From Candidatus Binatus soli (GTDB lineage: Bacteria > Desulfobacterota > Binatia > Binatales > Binataceae), in NCBI GenBank assembly GCA_002479255.1, contig DLMJ01000047.1:81411-145410 (forward strand): DNA of 64,000 nucleotides. Direction: 5' to 3'. Made by a program: the position numbers and the translations under genes. The notes below the pieces were generated by a model that saw only the letters and a program-made list of their open reading frames with translations, was not told the origin of the DNA and did not search any database. Below, in pieces: positions 17,129-25,842 of this stretch; within the stretch, counting starts at the first letter, position 1; the number at the start of each line of letters is the position of its first letter.

Positions 17129-17528
17129 GCTGCGCCTCATAATCGTCATTTTCTGCCAATACGCGAACCGCCCGTTCGATCACGGCCGGGTCGAGGCGAT
17201 CTTTTTTCTTTTGTTCGTACGCCGCAATTAAAAATCTCCCGCCCGGACGGAAATCGTCCAGAAAGCGATCCTGGAACCGCTTAAACTCTCGCAACTCTGA
17301 GCCGCGCTGTCCTCCCTTGTCGCCAAGCTTATGAAATAAGTCACCGTTGTTGATCAGTCCGGTTTCTGCGAGTCGCTGAAAAAGGGCGCCCATCTTAGCT
17401 CTTCTCTCGGCGGTCAGTCGTTCGTAGTCTGTGCGTGCTGGCAGGTAACCTCCCTGTCCACGGCCCACTCCACCGTTCCCCAGGTTCCCCTCGCTACTAC
17501 GCGGTCCACGCCTTGACCTTGGATTCAT
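17118..17528 (-). CDS. HigB-like (RelE/ParE superfamily) toxin
   Basis: A 136-residue protein. Its C-terminal two thirds match HigB toxins: a helix YERLTAERRAKMGALFQRLAE, then FHKLGDKGG and ELREFK, then the strand and helix GRFLIAAYEQKKKDRLD...IERAVR. Rv1955 has the equivalents FDKLPDQARAALIVLMQRY, ILELRW and ALTAFYKNQQKTPKTKIETALDR. HigB enzymes cut mRNA at the ribosome. The first 30 residues are Gly/Arg-rich and unusual, so the true start may be further in (for example M46), though the promoter places the transcript start only a few bases before 17528. Confidence 0.7.
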   Translation of the reverse strand: MNPRSRRGPRSSEGNLGNGGVGRGQGGYLPARTDYERLTAERRAKMGALFQRLAETGLINNGDLFHKLGDKGGQRGSELREFKRFQDRFLDDFRPGGRFLIAAYEQKKKDRLDPAVIERAVRVLAENDDYEAQHGH

Positions 17529-17541
17529 CCCTCGTCCAGTA

Positions 17542-17569
17542 AGTTTACATATAACTAAACCACAGTCAA
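17542..17569 (-). promoter_or_regulatory. TAC promoter with overlapping palindromic operator
   Basis: On the minus strand TTGACT (17569-17564) and TAAACT (17547-17542) are 16 bases apart, about 15 bases before the toxin ATG. An imperfect 18-base palindrome at 17543-17560 (outer arms GTTTA and TAAAC) fills the spacer and overlaps the -10. That is the usual place for a HigA-type autoregulatory operator. Confidence 0.5.
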
Positions 17570-17623
17570 CCGGCGGCCGGGGCAGGCGGGGCGGGCCAGA
17601 TCGGACGGCGTGAGATGAATATT

Positions 17624-17732
17624 CACCCGCGCGGCCTGGAAGGCGACTTTCAGCGAGCTATTGAACGATAGCTGAAAAGGGCCGCTTTTGTCCTCACCCA
17701 CTGGCCGTCCTCCGCGCAACCGAGGCAATTTG
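17624..17732 (-). pseudogene. Remnant of an IS1380-family transposase gene (5' end)
   Basis: A minus-strand frame encodes LPRLRGGRPVGEDKSG and then PFQLSFNSSLKVAFQAARV, which reads like the N-terminus of IS1380-type transposases (…GPFQLxFNxSLxVxFQGxRVTSDGG…). The match stops at ARV, and the rest of the gene is absent. Only about 36 codons survive. It lies between the TAC promoter and the M16 protease genes, marking the edge of the accessory island. Recognition is from memory of the family. Confidence 0.6.
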
Positions 17733-17815
17733 GCTCGGCGCGCGGCGCGATGGGGCGGCTTCGAGTTTAATTCCTTGACTTGCTTGCGGGCGGCGGACTT
17801 AGATGATCGCAAGCT

Positions 17816-19240
17816 ATGCGCATCACGATCGTTGGCAATCATCGCCGTCTGGTTCCGATGGCGGCGCTCGGTACCCTTCTATGCCTGGCCGCTTCGGCGC
17901 CGGCGCGCGCGGGAATCGCGGACGCGGTCAAGGCCCAGACGCTTCCCAACGGGCTCAGAGTGCTGGTGCTGGAAAATCACAAGGCGCCGCTGGCGATCTT
18001 CAACGTCTTCTACCGCGTCGGCTCGCGCAACGAGCAGATGGGCAAGACGGGGCTGTCGCATCTGTGCGAGCATCTGATGTTCAAGGGCACCAAGAAGCTG
18101 GGTCCCGAAGAGTTCTCGCAGATCATCCAGCAAAACGGCGGGATGGATAACGCGTTCACGGAAACGGACTTCACGGACTATTTCGAGAAGATCACCAAGG
18201 ATCACCTCGACGTGCCTATCACGCTCGAAGCCGATCGGATGGCCAACTTCGAGCCCAAAGATTTCGACAAAGAGAAGCACGTCGTGCTCGAAGAGCGGCG
18301 GCTGCGCACCGATGACAATCCGGAGGACGCGCTCGACGAGATGGTCCGCGCGCAAGCGTACCTGGCGCATCCGTACCACTGGCCGGTGATCGGATGGTTC
18401 CACGACGTTGACGGGCTGACGCTGGCGGACGCGATGGCGTATCACAAAATCTATTACTCGCCGCAAAACGCGCTGATCGTGGCCGTCGGCGACTTCAACG
18501 CCGACCAGGTGCTCAAGCAAATCAGCGAGGCGTTCGCGGGGATCAAGAACGGTCCCAAGCCGCCGCCGGTCGCGGAACTCGAGCCGCCGCAAGAAGGAAC
18601 CCGGCACGTCGAACTGAAGCACGCGGCCAATCTTCCGGCGTTCGAAGAGGCATATCACGTGCCGAATATTTTCAGCCCCGACAGTTACGCGCTCGAAGTG
18701 GCTTCGGAAATTCTGAGCGATGGCCAGAGCTCGCGGCTCTACAAGAAGCTGGTCGTCGAAAAGCAGATGGTGGTCGATATCGGCGCCGGCTACGAGATGA
18801 CCTCGTTCGATCCGGGATTGTTCATCGTGTCGGCGCAGATGCGTCCCGGCGTGAAGGCGGCGGACACCCAGGCCGAAGTCGAAAAGGAGATCGCCGCGCT
18901 GCGCGACACTCCGGTCGGCGCGGAGGAATTGCAGAAGGCCAAGAACCTCGAGCAGGCGCAATACGTGTTCGGGCAGGACTCGATCATGCGCGAGGCCGAA
19001 ATGCTCGGAATGTACGAAATGCTCGGCGACTACCATCTCGTCGACAAGTACCTGGACGGAATCGACAAGGTGACCGCGGCTCAAGTCCAGCGGGTCGCGA
19101 AAACTTATTTGGTCGCGGCCAACATGACCGAAGGCGTGCTGGTACCGACCGGCGTTCTGCCGCATGGGGGCGGAGGATTGAGTGGCGGAGAGTTGCGCCA
19201 TGCTCCCGACGCGGGCGAGACCGCCGAGGCGATCCGATGA
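17816..19240 (+). CDS. M16 family zinc peptidase, active subunit
   Basis: A 474-residue exported pitrilysin-type peptidase. It has an N-terminal signal peptide (hydrophobic MAALGTLLCLAASAPARA). The inverted zinc motif HxxEH is intact as HLCEH (H82, E85, H86), and the third ligand glutamate lies in VVLEERRLRTDD. The C-terminal R/Y-type region includes VASEILSDGQSSRLYKKL. It probably degrades peptides in the periplasm together with the next gene product. The next ATG overlaps its stop, so the two subunits are translated together in equal amounts. Confidence 0.9.
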   Translation: MRITIVGNHRRLVPMAALGTLLCLAASAPARAGIADAVKAQTLPNGLRVLVLENHKAPLAIFNVFYRVGSRNEQMGKTGLSHLCEHLMFKGTKKLGPEEFSQIIQQNGGMDNAFTETDFTDYFEKITKDHLDVPITLEADRMANFEPKDFDKEKHVVLEERRLRTDDNPEDALDEMVRAQAYLAHPYHWPVIGWFHDVDGLTLADAMAYHKIYYSPQNALIVAVGDFNADQVLKQISEAFAGIKNGPKPPPVAELEPPQEGTRHVELKHAANLPAFEEAYHVPNIFSPDSYALEVASEILSDGQSSRLYKKLVVEKQMVVDIGAGYEMTSFDPGLFIVSAQMRPGVKAADTQAEVEKEIAALRDTPVGAEELQKAKNLEQAQYVFGQDSIMREAEMLGMYEMLGDYHLVDKYLDGIDKVTAAQVQRVAKTYLVAANMTEGVLVPTGVLPHGGGGLSGGELRHAPDAGETAEAIR

Positions 19241-20631
19241 GCGGCGCGGCAGACCGGATGAAGATGTTTGCTTTGGCTTTCGTTGGCGTCACGGCAATCG
19301 CGGCGTTGGTCTTCGCGGCCTCGCCGGTGCATGCACTCGAAATCAAGCGGATGACGCTCAGCAACGGCGCGGTCCTGCTCGTCTCGGAAGAGCATCGACT
19401 GCCGATGGTGACGATGATGATCGAGTTTGACGCGGGCACGCGGCGCGACCCCAAGGGCAAGGAAGGGTTGGCCGCGCTGACGGCGGAATGCCTTTCGCAG
19501 GGCACCAAGGAACTCACCGCGCCGGAGTTCGATCAGAAAGTCGATTTCATGGGCAGTTCGGTCGGGGTGTCGGCCGGCCGCGATTATTCGACCGCCGGGA
19601 TGACGACGCTGAAGAAGTACCAAGGCGATACGCTCAAGCTGCTGGCGGGAATCCTGACGGATCCCGGACTTCGGCAGGCCGATATCGAACGCAAACGCGC
19701 CGAGCAGGTCGCGGAAATCAAAGCGGCGGAAGAACAACCAGGCTACGCCGCGGACGTGGAATTCATAAAAGACTTGTTCGGCGACTCGCCGTACGGGCAT
19801 CCGGGCGAAGGCTCGCCGGAATCGGCCGGCAAACTCAGCGCTGACGACGTGCGCGGCTTCTACCGCGACAATTACAAGCTTGGCAGCGCGATCATCGCGG
19901 TGGCCGGCGATGTGACCGCCGACGAAGTTAAAATATCACTTGAAAAAGAGCTGGCCGGCCTCTCCGGTTCCGTCGCGCCGCAAGCTGAACCGCCGCCAAT
20001 CAAGGTCGCACCGGGTCTTCATGTGAAACTGATCGATCGAAACGTCGTGCAAGCCAACATCATAATGGGTTCCGGCGGCGTGGCGCGGTCGAATCCCGAT
20101 TTTTACCGGCTCAAGGTGATGAACTACATACTTGGCGGCGGCGGATTTTCCTCGCGCCTGGTGAAGATCGTTCGCAGCCAGCACGGACTCGCCTACTCGG
20201 TCGACAGCGGTTTCGAGCCGGGCAAGTACCAGGGCGCATTCACAATCAGCCTTCAAACCAAGAACCAGAGTTCGAACCAGGCAATCGATTTGATCCTGCA
20301 GCAGCTTCGCGAGATCCAGGAAAAACCGGTCAGCGACGCCGAACTGGATGGCGCGAAAAAGTTTCTTATCGGCAGCTTCCCGCTGGGGCTCGAGCGGCAG
20401 AGCGCGATTGCGTCCTTCATGGTGCAGGTCGAGTTCTACGGCCTGGGGCTCGACTACGCGGAGCAGTATCCAAAGCTGATCGGATCGGTCACCAAGGATG
20501 AAGTACTGGCGGTTGCAAAAAAATATCTGCACCCCGATTCGATGATCGTCGTCGCGGCCGCGAACCAGAGCGAAGCGAAGATCAAAACCCCGCAGATGGA
20601 GAAGGCCGCCGACGCCGCCAGCGCGCAATAG
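19237..20631 (+). CDS. M16 family protein, catalytically inactive partner
   Basis: A 464-residue paralogue of the upstream peptidase with a signal peptide ending near SPVHA. The position of the HxxEH motif reads LAALTAECL, so zinc cannot be bound and it should be inactive. It keeps the R/Y substrate-binding region (FSSRLVKIVRSQHGLAYSV). Such active/inactive M16 pairs usually form heterodimers. A four-base overlap with the first gene supports stoichiometric expression. It is followed by a 107-base gap and then uvrA running the other way. Confidence 0.9.
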   Translation: MSGAADRMKMFALAFVGVTAIAALVFAASPVHALEIKRMTLSNGAVLLVSEEHRLPMVTMMIEFDAGTRRDPKGKEGLAALTAECLSQGTKELTAPEFDQKVDFMGSSVGVSAGRDYSTAGMTTLKKYQGDTLKLLAGILTDPGLRQADIERKRAEQVAEIKAAEEQPGYAADVEFIKDLFGDSPYGHPGEGSPESAGKLSADDVRGFYRDNYKLGSAIIAVAGDVTADEVKISLEKELAGLSGSVAPQAEPPPIKVAPGLHVKLIDRNVVQANIIMGSGGVARSNPDFYRLKVMNYILGGGGFSSRLVKIVRSQHGLAYSVDSGFEPGKYQGAFTISLQTKNQSSNQAIDLILQQLREIQEKPVSDAELDGAKKFLIGSFPLGLERQSAIASFMVQVEFYGLGLDYAEQYPKLIGSVTKDEVLAVAKKYLHPDSMIVVAAANQSEAKIKTPQMEKAADAASAQ

Positions 20632-20738
20632 GGCCGCCAGCGAGCAGGATCCGCACGCGCTTGCGCCGTTTGCGCGCGTCGCGGACGGACGGATAATCCT
20701 ACGACAGTGCGGCCGGGACGGAATCGTGAGTGCGCGGA

Positions 20739-23573
20739 CTATGCGGCGGCGCGATGGTTGAGCACCTGGCGCAGAAAGCCGGCGGTGTATGAAGCCTTCA
20801 CGCCGGCGACTTCCTCGGGCGTGCCTTTTGCGACTACATTGCCGCCGCGATCGCCGCCCTCGGGCCCGAGATCGATCAGGTAGTCGGCCGTCTTGATAAC
20901 GTCGAGGTTGTGCTCGATCACGACGATGGTGTTGCCCGCGTCGGCGAGGCGGCCGAGCACACCGAGCAACTTTTTGATGTCGTCGAAATGCAGTCCGGTC
21001 GTTGGCTCATCGAGGATATAAAATGTGCGGCCGGTCGCGCGCCGCGCGAGTTCCTTGGCGAGCTTGATGCGCTGGGCCTCGCCACCCGACAGGGTCGTCG
21101 CGGACTGGCCGAGATGAATGTAATCGAGGCCAACGTCGCGCAGCGTTTCGAGCTTCTGGCGAATTGGAGGAACTGAGCCGAGGAATTCGACCGCGTCGAG
21201 CACGGTCATGTTGAGAACCTCGGCGATATTCTTGCCCTTGTATTGAATTTCCAGCGTGTCGCGATTGTAGCGCTTGCCCGCGCATACCTCGCAGGTAACG
21301 TAAACGTCCGGCAGAAAGTGCATCTCGATTCGAATGATGCCGTCGCCTTCGCACGCTTCGCATCGTCCGCCCTTGATGTTGAACGAAAATCGCCCCGGCC
21401 CGTAACCGCGCATGCGCGCCTCCGGCAATTGCGCAAACAGCTCGCGGATATGGGTGAACAGGCCGGTGTAGGTCGCGGGATTCGAGCGCGGCGTGCGTCC
21501 GATCGGGCTTTGATCGACGTGAATAACCTTGTCGAGATGCTCGACGCCGTCGAGCGTCTTGTACGCGCCGGCACGTTCGCGGCTGTGATTCAGTTTCTGC
21601 GAGAGCGCGCGATACACGGTGTCGAGCACGAGCGTGGATTTCCCGGAACCTGAAACGCCGGTGACGCAGGTGATGACGCCGAGCGGAATCGCGACCGTAA
21701 GATCGCGCAGATTGTTTTCGTGCGCGCCTTTGACCGTCAGCCATCGGCCCGAGAGCTTCCGGCGCCGGGACGGCACGGGAATCTCGATTTGCCCCGAGAG
21801 ATACTTGCCGGTGAGTGAGTTTTCATCGCGCATCACATCCTCGGGAGTGCCCTGCGAAACGACGTAGCCGCCGTGAATTCCGGCGCCCGGTCCCATGTCG
21901 ATCAGATGATCGGCCTCGAGCATCGTTTCGCGATCGTGCTCGACCACCAGCACGGTGTTGCCGAGTTCCTTGAGGCGCTTGAGCGTCGCCAGCAGGCGCT
22001 GATTGTCGCGCTGATGAAGTCCGATCGACGGTTCGTCGAGGATGTAAAGCACGCCGACGAGGCTCGATCCGATTTGAGTGGCGAGACGGATGCGCTGGCC
22101 CTCGCCACCGGAGAGACTTCCCGACGGGCGATCGAGCGTCAGGTACTCGAGTCCGACGTCGGCAAGAAAATTCAGCCGCTCGCGGATTTCCTTCAAAATG
22201 AGCTTCGCGATTTCCGCTTCCTGCGCACTCAGCTTCGGTGCGGCGAAAAACGCGAGTGCCTGCTTGATCGACATCGCCGTCACTTCCGAAATCGACTTGC
22301 CGTTGAAGCGGACGTACAGGCTTTCCTTCTTGAGCCGCGCGCCGTTGCAGGTCGGACACGGCCGCATGTTCATGTACGCCTCGAGAAACTCGCGCACGCC
22401 TTCGGACTCGGTTTCCTTGTAGCGGCGATCCAGCCACTGCAGCACTCCCTCGAACGTTTTCGAGTACTCGGCGCGATGATGCCCGCGCTGGTAGGCGAAC
22501 TCGATCTCCTCGGTCCCCGAGCCGTACATGATCGCCTTGCTCACCTTGAGCGGTATTTCCTTCCACGGCTGATCGAGGCTGAACTTGTAATGCCTGGCGA
22601 GCGCGTCGAGCACCGGCTGCAGATAGTTCATCGTCGCCCACGGAGCGATCGCGCCATCGGAGATGCTCAAGTCCTCGTTTTGCACGACCAGCTCGGGATC
22701 GAAATACATGATCGATCCGATTCCCGAGCATTCCACGCAGGCGCCGTGGGGGCTGTTGAACGAGAACATCCGGGGCGCGATTTCCGGATACGAGATTCCG
22801 CAATCGACGCAGGCGAAGCGCTGGCTGAAATAGATCTCGCTCTCGTTCTTGGGCCCGTCCAGGCGCTCGACCTTGAGCAGGTCCTGCCCATACTTGAAGG
22901 CAACTTCAAGCGAGTCCGACAAGCGCTTCTCGATTCCCTTGCGGATCGCGAGCCGATCGACCATCACTTCGATGGTGTGGCGCTGGTTCTTGTTCAGCGC
23001 CGGCTCCTCGCCGAGTTCATAGAGCTTGCCGTCGATCTTCACGCGCACGAAACCCGCGCGCTTCATCTCGGACAATTCCTTGCGATACTCGCCCTTGCGA
23101 TCGCGGACAATCGGCGCGAGCACGTGAATCCTCGCCCCGTCGGACCATCCCATGATCCGGTCAACGATCTGCTGCACGCTCTGCTGAGTGATTTCGCGGC
23201 CGCAGTTGTAGCAGAACGCGTGTCCCACCCGCGCGAATAGCAGGCGCAGGTAGTCGTAGATTTCGGTGATAGTGGCCACCGTCGAGCGCGGATTGCGCGA
23301 GGTGGTCTTCTGCTCGATCGAGATTGCGGGCGACAATCCTTCGATCGAATCGACGTCGGGCTTTTCCATCTGTTCGAGGAACTGGCGCGCGTAGGCCGAC
23401 AGCGATTCGACGTAGCGGCGCTGACCCTCGGCGTAAATCGTGTCGAAGGCGAGCGATGATTTTCCCGAACCGGAGAGTCCGGTGATCACGACCAGTCGAT
23501 CGCGCGGAATCTCGAGATCGATGTTCTTGAGATTGTGCTCGCGCGCGCCCTTGATGACGATTCGATCGGCCAT
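20739..23573 (-). CDS. uvrA: UvrABC excinuclease subunit A
   Basis: DNA damage sensor of nucleotide excision repair. The 944 residues include two ABC modules: Walker A sequences TGLSGSGKSSLAFDT and TGVSGSGKSTLVLDT, and signatures SLSGGEGQRIRLA and LSGGEAQRIKLA. Zinc modules CVDC...CVEC and CEAC...CEVC are intact. It starts ATG six bases after the pdxA stop and is the last gene of the leftward operon that also contains mfd, so two repair proteins share a transcript. No oddities seen. Confidence 0.97.
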   Translation of the reverse strand: MADRIVIKGAREHNLKNIDLEIPRDRLVVITGLSGSGKSSLAFDTIYAEGQRRYVESLSAYARQFLEQMEKPDVDSIEGLSPAISIEQKTTSRNPRSTVATITEIYDYLRLLFARVGHAFCYNCGREITQQSVQQIVDRIMGWSDGARIHVLAPIVRDRKGEYRKELSEMKRAGFVRVKIDGKLYELGEEPALNKNQRHTIEVMVDRLAIRKGIEKRLSDSLEVAFKYGQDLLKVERLDGPKNESEIYFSQRFACVDCGISYPEIAPRMFSFNSPHGACVECSGIGSIMYFDPELVVQNEDLSISDGAIAPWATMNYLQPVLDALARHYKFSLDQPWKEIPLKVSKAIMYGSGTEEIEFAYQRGHHRAEYSKTFEGVLQWLDRRYKETESEGVREFLEAYMNMRPCPTCNGARLKKESLYVRFNGKSISEVTAMSIKQALAFFAAPKLSAQEAEIAKLILKEIRERLNFLADVGLEYLTLDRPSGSLSGGEGQRIRLATQIGSSLVGVLYILDEPSIGLHQRDNQRLLATLKRLKELGNTVLVVEHDRETMLEADHLIDMGPGAGIHGGYVVSQGTPEDVMRDENSLTGKYLSGQIEIPVPSRRRKLSGRWLTVKGAHENNLRDLTVAIPLGVITCVTGVSGSGKSTLVLDTVYRALSQKLNHSRERAGAYKTLDGVEHLDKVIHVDQSPIGRTPRSNPATYTGLFTHIRELFAQLPEARMRGYGPGRFSFNIKGGRCEACEGDGIIRIEMHFLPDVYVTCEVCAGKRYNRDTLEIQYKGKNIAEVLNMTVLDAVEFLGSVPPIRQKLETLRDVGLDYIHLGQSATTLSGGEAQRIKLAKELARRATGRTFYILDEPTTGLHFDDIKKLLGVLGRLADAGNTIVVIEHNLDVIKTADYLIDLGPEGGDRGGNVVAKGTPEEVAGVKASYTAGFLRQVLNHRAAA

Positions 23574-23579
23574 CGTTGC

Positions 23580-24629
23580 TTACGCCGAAGCCCGCCGCCC
23601 GGTCTTTTCGCGTCCCGTCACGGCCCGCCACGCATATTCGATCGCGGCAATCATGCTCGACGGATTTGCAATTCCCTTTCCTGCTATGTCGAACGCCGTT
23701 CCGTGGTCGGGCGAGGTGCGGACGAACGGCAATCCGAGCGTGACGTTCACCGCACGATCAAACTCCAGCGTCTTGACCGCAATCAAGCCCTGGTCGTGAT
23801 ACATCGCAACCGCAGCGTCGAAGTTAAACGAACCCGCCTTGCGGATGAACGCGGTGTCCGGTGCGAGCGGACCGAATGCGTCGATGCCGTCACGCTGCGC
23901 GCGTCGAATCGCCGGTGCGATCACGCGGATTTCCTCATCACCGAACATCCCGCCTTCACCCGCATGAGGATTCAATCCGAGCACCGCGATTCGCGGTCGT
24001 GCAACGCCAACCGCGCCGCGCAAATGCGCAGAGAGCAGACGAATCGTGTCCAGGACATTGCGCTGCGTCAGTGCGGACGCCACTTTTGCAAATCCCATAT
24101 GCGCAGTCACCAGCGCTACCGTCAGCTCGCCGCCCACGAACATCATGCGCCACAGCCGGGTTCGCGCCAGATGTGCAAGCAGTTCCGAATGCCCGGGGAA
24201 ATGATGCCCCGCGCGGTTCATCCAATCCTTGCTGATCGGCGCGGTCACCAGCGCGTCAGCGTCGCCGCTCATCGCCATCCGCGCGCCGGTTACGATGTAG
24301 TCATACGCGGCGCCGCCGCCCTCAACCGTGGGATGCCCCGGGCGAATTGCGCGCGCCGGCAAACTCGATATGGAAAGTACGCCGAGGCCTTTGGTCAGAC
24401 GAATCGGCGGCTGACCAGGATGCCATTGGGATGGAGCCGGCACGTCGGTCAGGCGGGCGGCGGCCGCGCGCATCGCGGACAAATCGCCGACTACCGCAAT
24501 CGACGGCGCGCTGCGGCGGCTCGAAAGCGCCGCTGCCGCCTTGAGGATCACCTCGGGCCCGACGCCCGCCGGATCGCCCATGCTGATCGCCAACCGCGGC
24601 GGCGTCTTTCGTCTGAGCGCCGTCATCAT
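23580..24629 (-). CDS. pdxA: 4-hydroxythreonine-4-phosphate dehydrogenase
   Basis: NAD-dependent enzyme of pyridoxal phosphate synthesis (DXP-dependent route). Landmarks are LAISMGDPAGVGPEVILKA, the metal histidines in FPGHSELLAHLA, the later MYHDQGLIAVK, and SPDHGTAFDIAGKG near the C-terminus. At 349 residues it is full length. The start is a double ATG immediately after the stop of the SurA-like gene (zero spacing), so it is in the same operon. PdxA acts with PdxJ, which is not in the window. Confidence 0.95.
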   Translation of the reverse strand: MMTALRRKTPPRLAISMGDPAGVGPEVILKAAAALSSRRSAPSIAVVGDLSAMRAAAARLTDVPAPSQWHPGQPPIRLTKGLGVLSISSLPARAIRPGHPTVEGGGAAYDYIVTGARMAMSGDADALVTAPISKDWMNRAGHHFPGHSELLAHLARTRLWRMMFVGGELTVALVTAHMGFAKVASALTQRNVLDTIRLLSAHLRGAVGVARPRIAVLGLNPHAGEGGMFGDEEIRVIAPAIRRAQRDGIDAFGPLAPDTAFIRKAGSFNFDAAVAMYHDQGLIAVKTLEFDRAVNVTLGLPFVRTSPDHGTAFDIAGKGIANPSSMIAAIEYAWRAVTGREKTGRRASA

Positions 24630-25838
24630 CTAGTACATGGTCTCGACGTAATGCTGCTTGACAAGATCGGAGTCAACCCACTTCTGGAGCTGCGCGCCGG
24701 ATTGCTGATCGATCAGCTGAGCGCGAATCGGCGCCTTGACATCGTTGAGCGGCTGCACGCCCGGCACTTCGTGTTCTTCGAGCTTGACGACATGAATGCC
24801 GTGGCTGGTGCGAACCGGCGCCGAAATTTCGCCGGGCTTGAGCGGCTTTACCGCGGCCAGAATCTGGTCCATGACGTCGGACGGCGCGAACCATCCGAGT
24901 TCGCCGCCGTTGGACTTTGATTCGTCGTCCGAATACAGGCGCGCGAGATCGCCGAAGTCGTCGCCCTTGGCTGCGCGCGCGCGAATCATGTCGGCTTTCT
25001 TTTGCGCGGCGGACACTTGCGCGGCGGTCGGGTTGGGCGGCAGCGCGATCAGAATCTGCGCGAGCTTGAGACGCTCCCTGGTAATCGTGAAGTCTTCCTT
25101 GTGGGCATCATAGTAGGCCTTGATGTCGGCGTCGGGCACGTCGATTTTCGCGCGGACTTCCTGCTCGATCATCATTGCTCTTTCGATATCGAGGCGCGCC
25201 CGCTTGCGCACTTCGTCGTAGCTCAGCCCGCTCGCCCGTAGTTGCGCGCGGAATTCCGCATCGCTCATGTGCTTGTCCTGCCGCAACTGCTGGATGTACC
25301 TGTCGATCTGCGCCTCATCGACCTTGTCATCGTACTTCTTCACTTCCTGTTCGAGCAATTTCTCTCCGATCAAGGCCTTCACCGCGACCTTGGCGGTGTC
25401 CGAAGAAGCGAAATCGTCGGTCTGAATCGGCTGGCCGCGCTGAGCCGCGAAATCTTTGACCTCCCGCATCGTGATCGGCTCGCCGTCGACGCTGGCGACG
25501 ACACGATCCAACGCCGGCGTGCTCGGTTCCGCCGGCTCATCCGAGGCAACGGGCGCTGGCGGGGGCGGCGGTTCGTCCGATTGCGCCTCGGCGACCGGAT
25601 TCGGAGCCGGCTTCCCCGTCCGCGAAGGGTTGGCCGCTCCAGGCGACGCCGACGCCGATGGCGCCGTCACTGTGGAAGAAGCGGCCGCCTGTTTGAAAAT
25701 ATCGAAAGCGCCGGGTTTGAGGAGATCCAGCGAGCAACCCGAAACCGCGCCCGCCAGGACAATTCCCAGCGACGCCGCCAACGCCGTCGTCACGGCGCAT
25801 CGCGCGCCGGCACGCGGGGACAATCTTCCGTTCTGCAT
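24630..25838 (-). CDS. SurA-like peptidyl-prolyl isomerase lipoprotein
   Basis: A 402-residue envelope chaperone. It has an N-terminal signal with lipobox AVSGC, so it is probably a lipoprotein. A Pro/Ala-rich linker follows (PPPPPAPVASDEPAEPSTPA). The SurA N-domain helices come next, then a parvulin rotamase domain (LKLAQILIALPP, YSDDESKSNGGELGWF, GIHVVKLEEHE). Unlike E. coli SurA it seems to have a single parvulin domain. The ATG at 25838 lies four bases after the mfd stop; an open frame upstream runs into mfd and is not used. It likely assists outer-membrane protein folding. Confidence 0.85.
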   Translation of the reverse strand: MQNGRLSPRAGARCAVTTALAASLGIVLAGAVSGCSLDLLKPGAFDIFKQAAASSTVTAPSASASPGAANPSRTGKPAPNPVAEAQSDEPPPPPAPVASDEPAEPSTPALDRVVASVDGEPITMREVKDFAAQRGQPIQTDDFASSDTAKVAVKALIGEKLLEQEVKKYDDKVDEAQIDRYIQQLRQDKHMSDAEFRAQLRASGLSYDEVRKRARLDIERAMMIEQEVRAKIDVPDADIKAYYDAHKEDFTITRERLKLAQILIALPPNPTAAQVSAAQKKADMIRARAAKGDDFGDLARLYSDDESKSNGGELGWFAPSDVMDQILAAVKPLKPGEISAPVRTSHGIHVVKLEEHEVPGVQPLNDVKAPIRAQLIDQQSGAQLQKWVDSDLVKQHYVETMY

Positions 25839-25842
25839 CAGT

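Noticed and set aside
21873..23240. 455-codon plus-strand frame opposite uvrA
   Set aside because: Shadow of uvrA, whose motifs and length are complete on the other strand.
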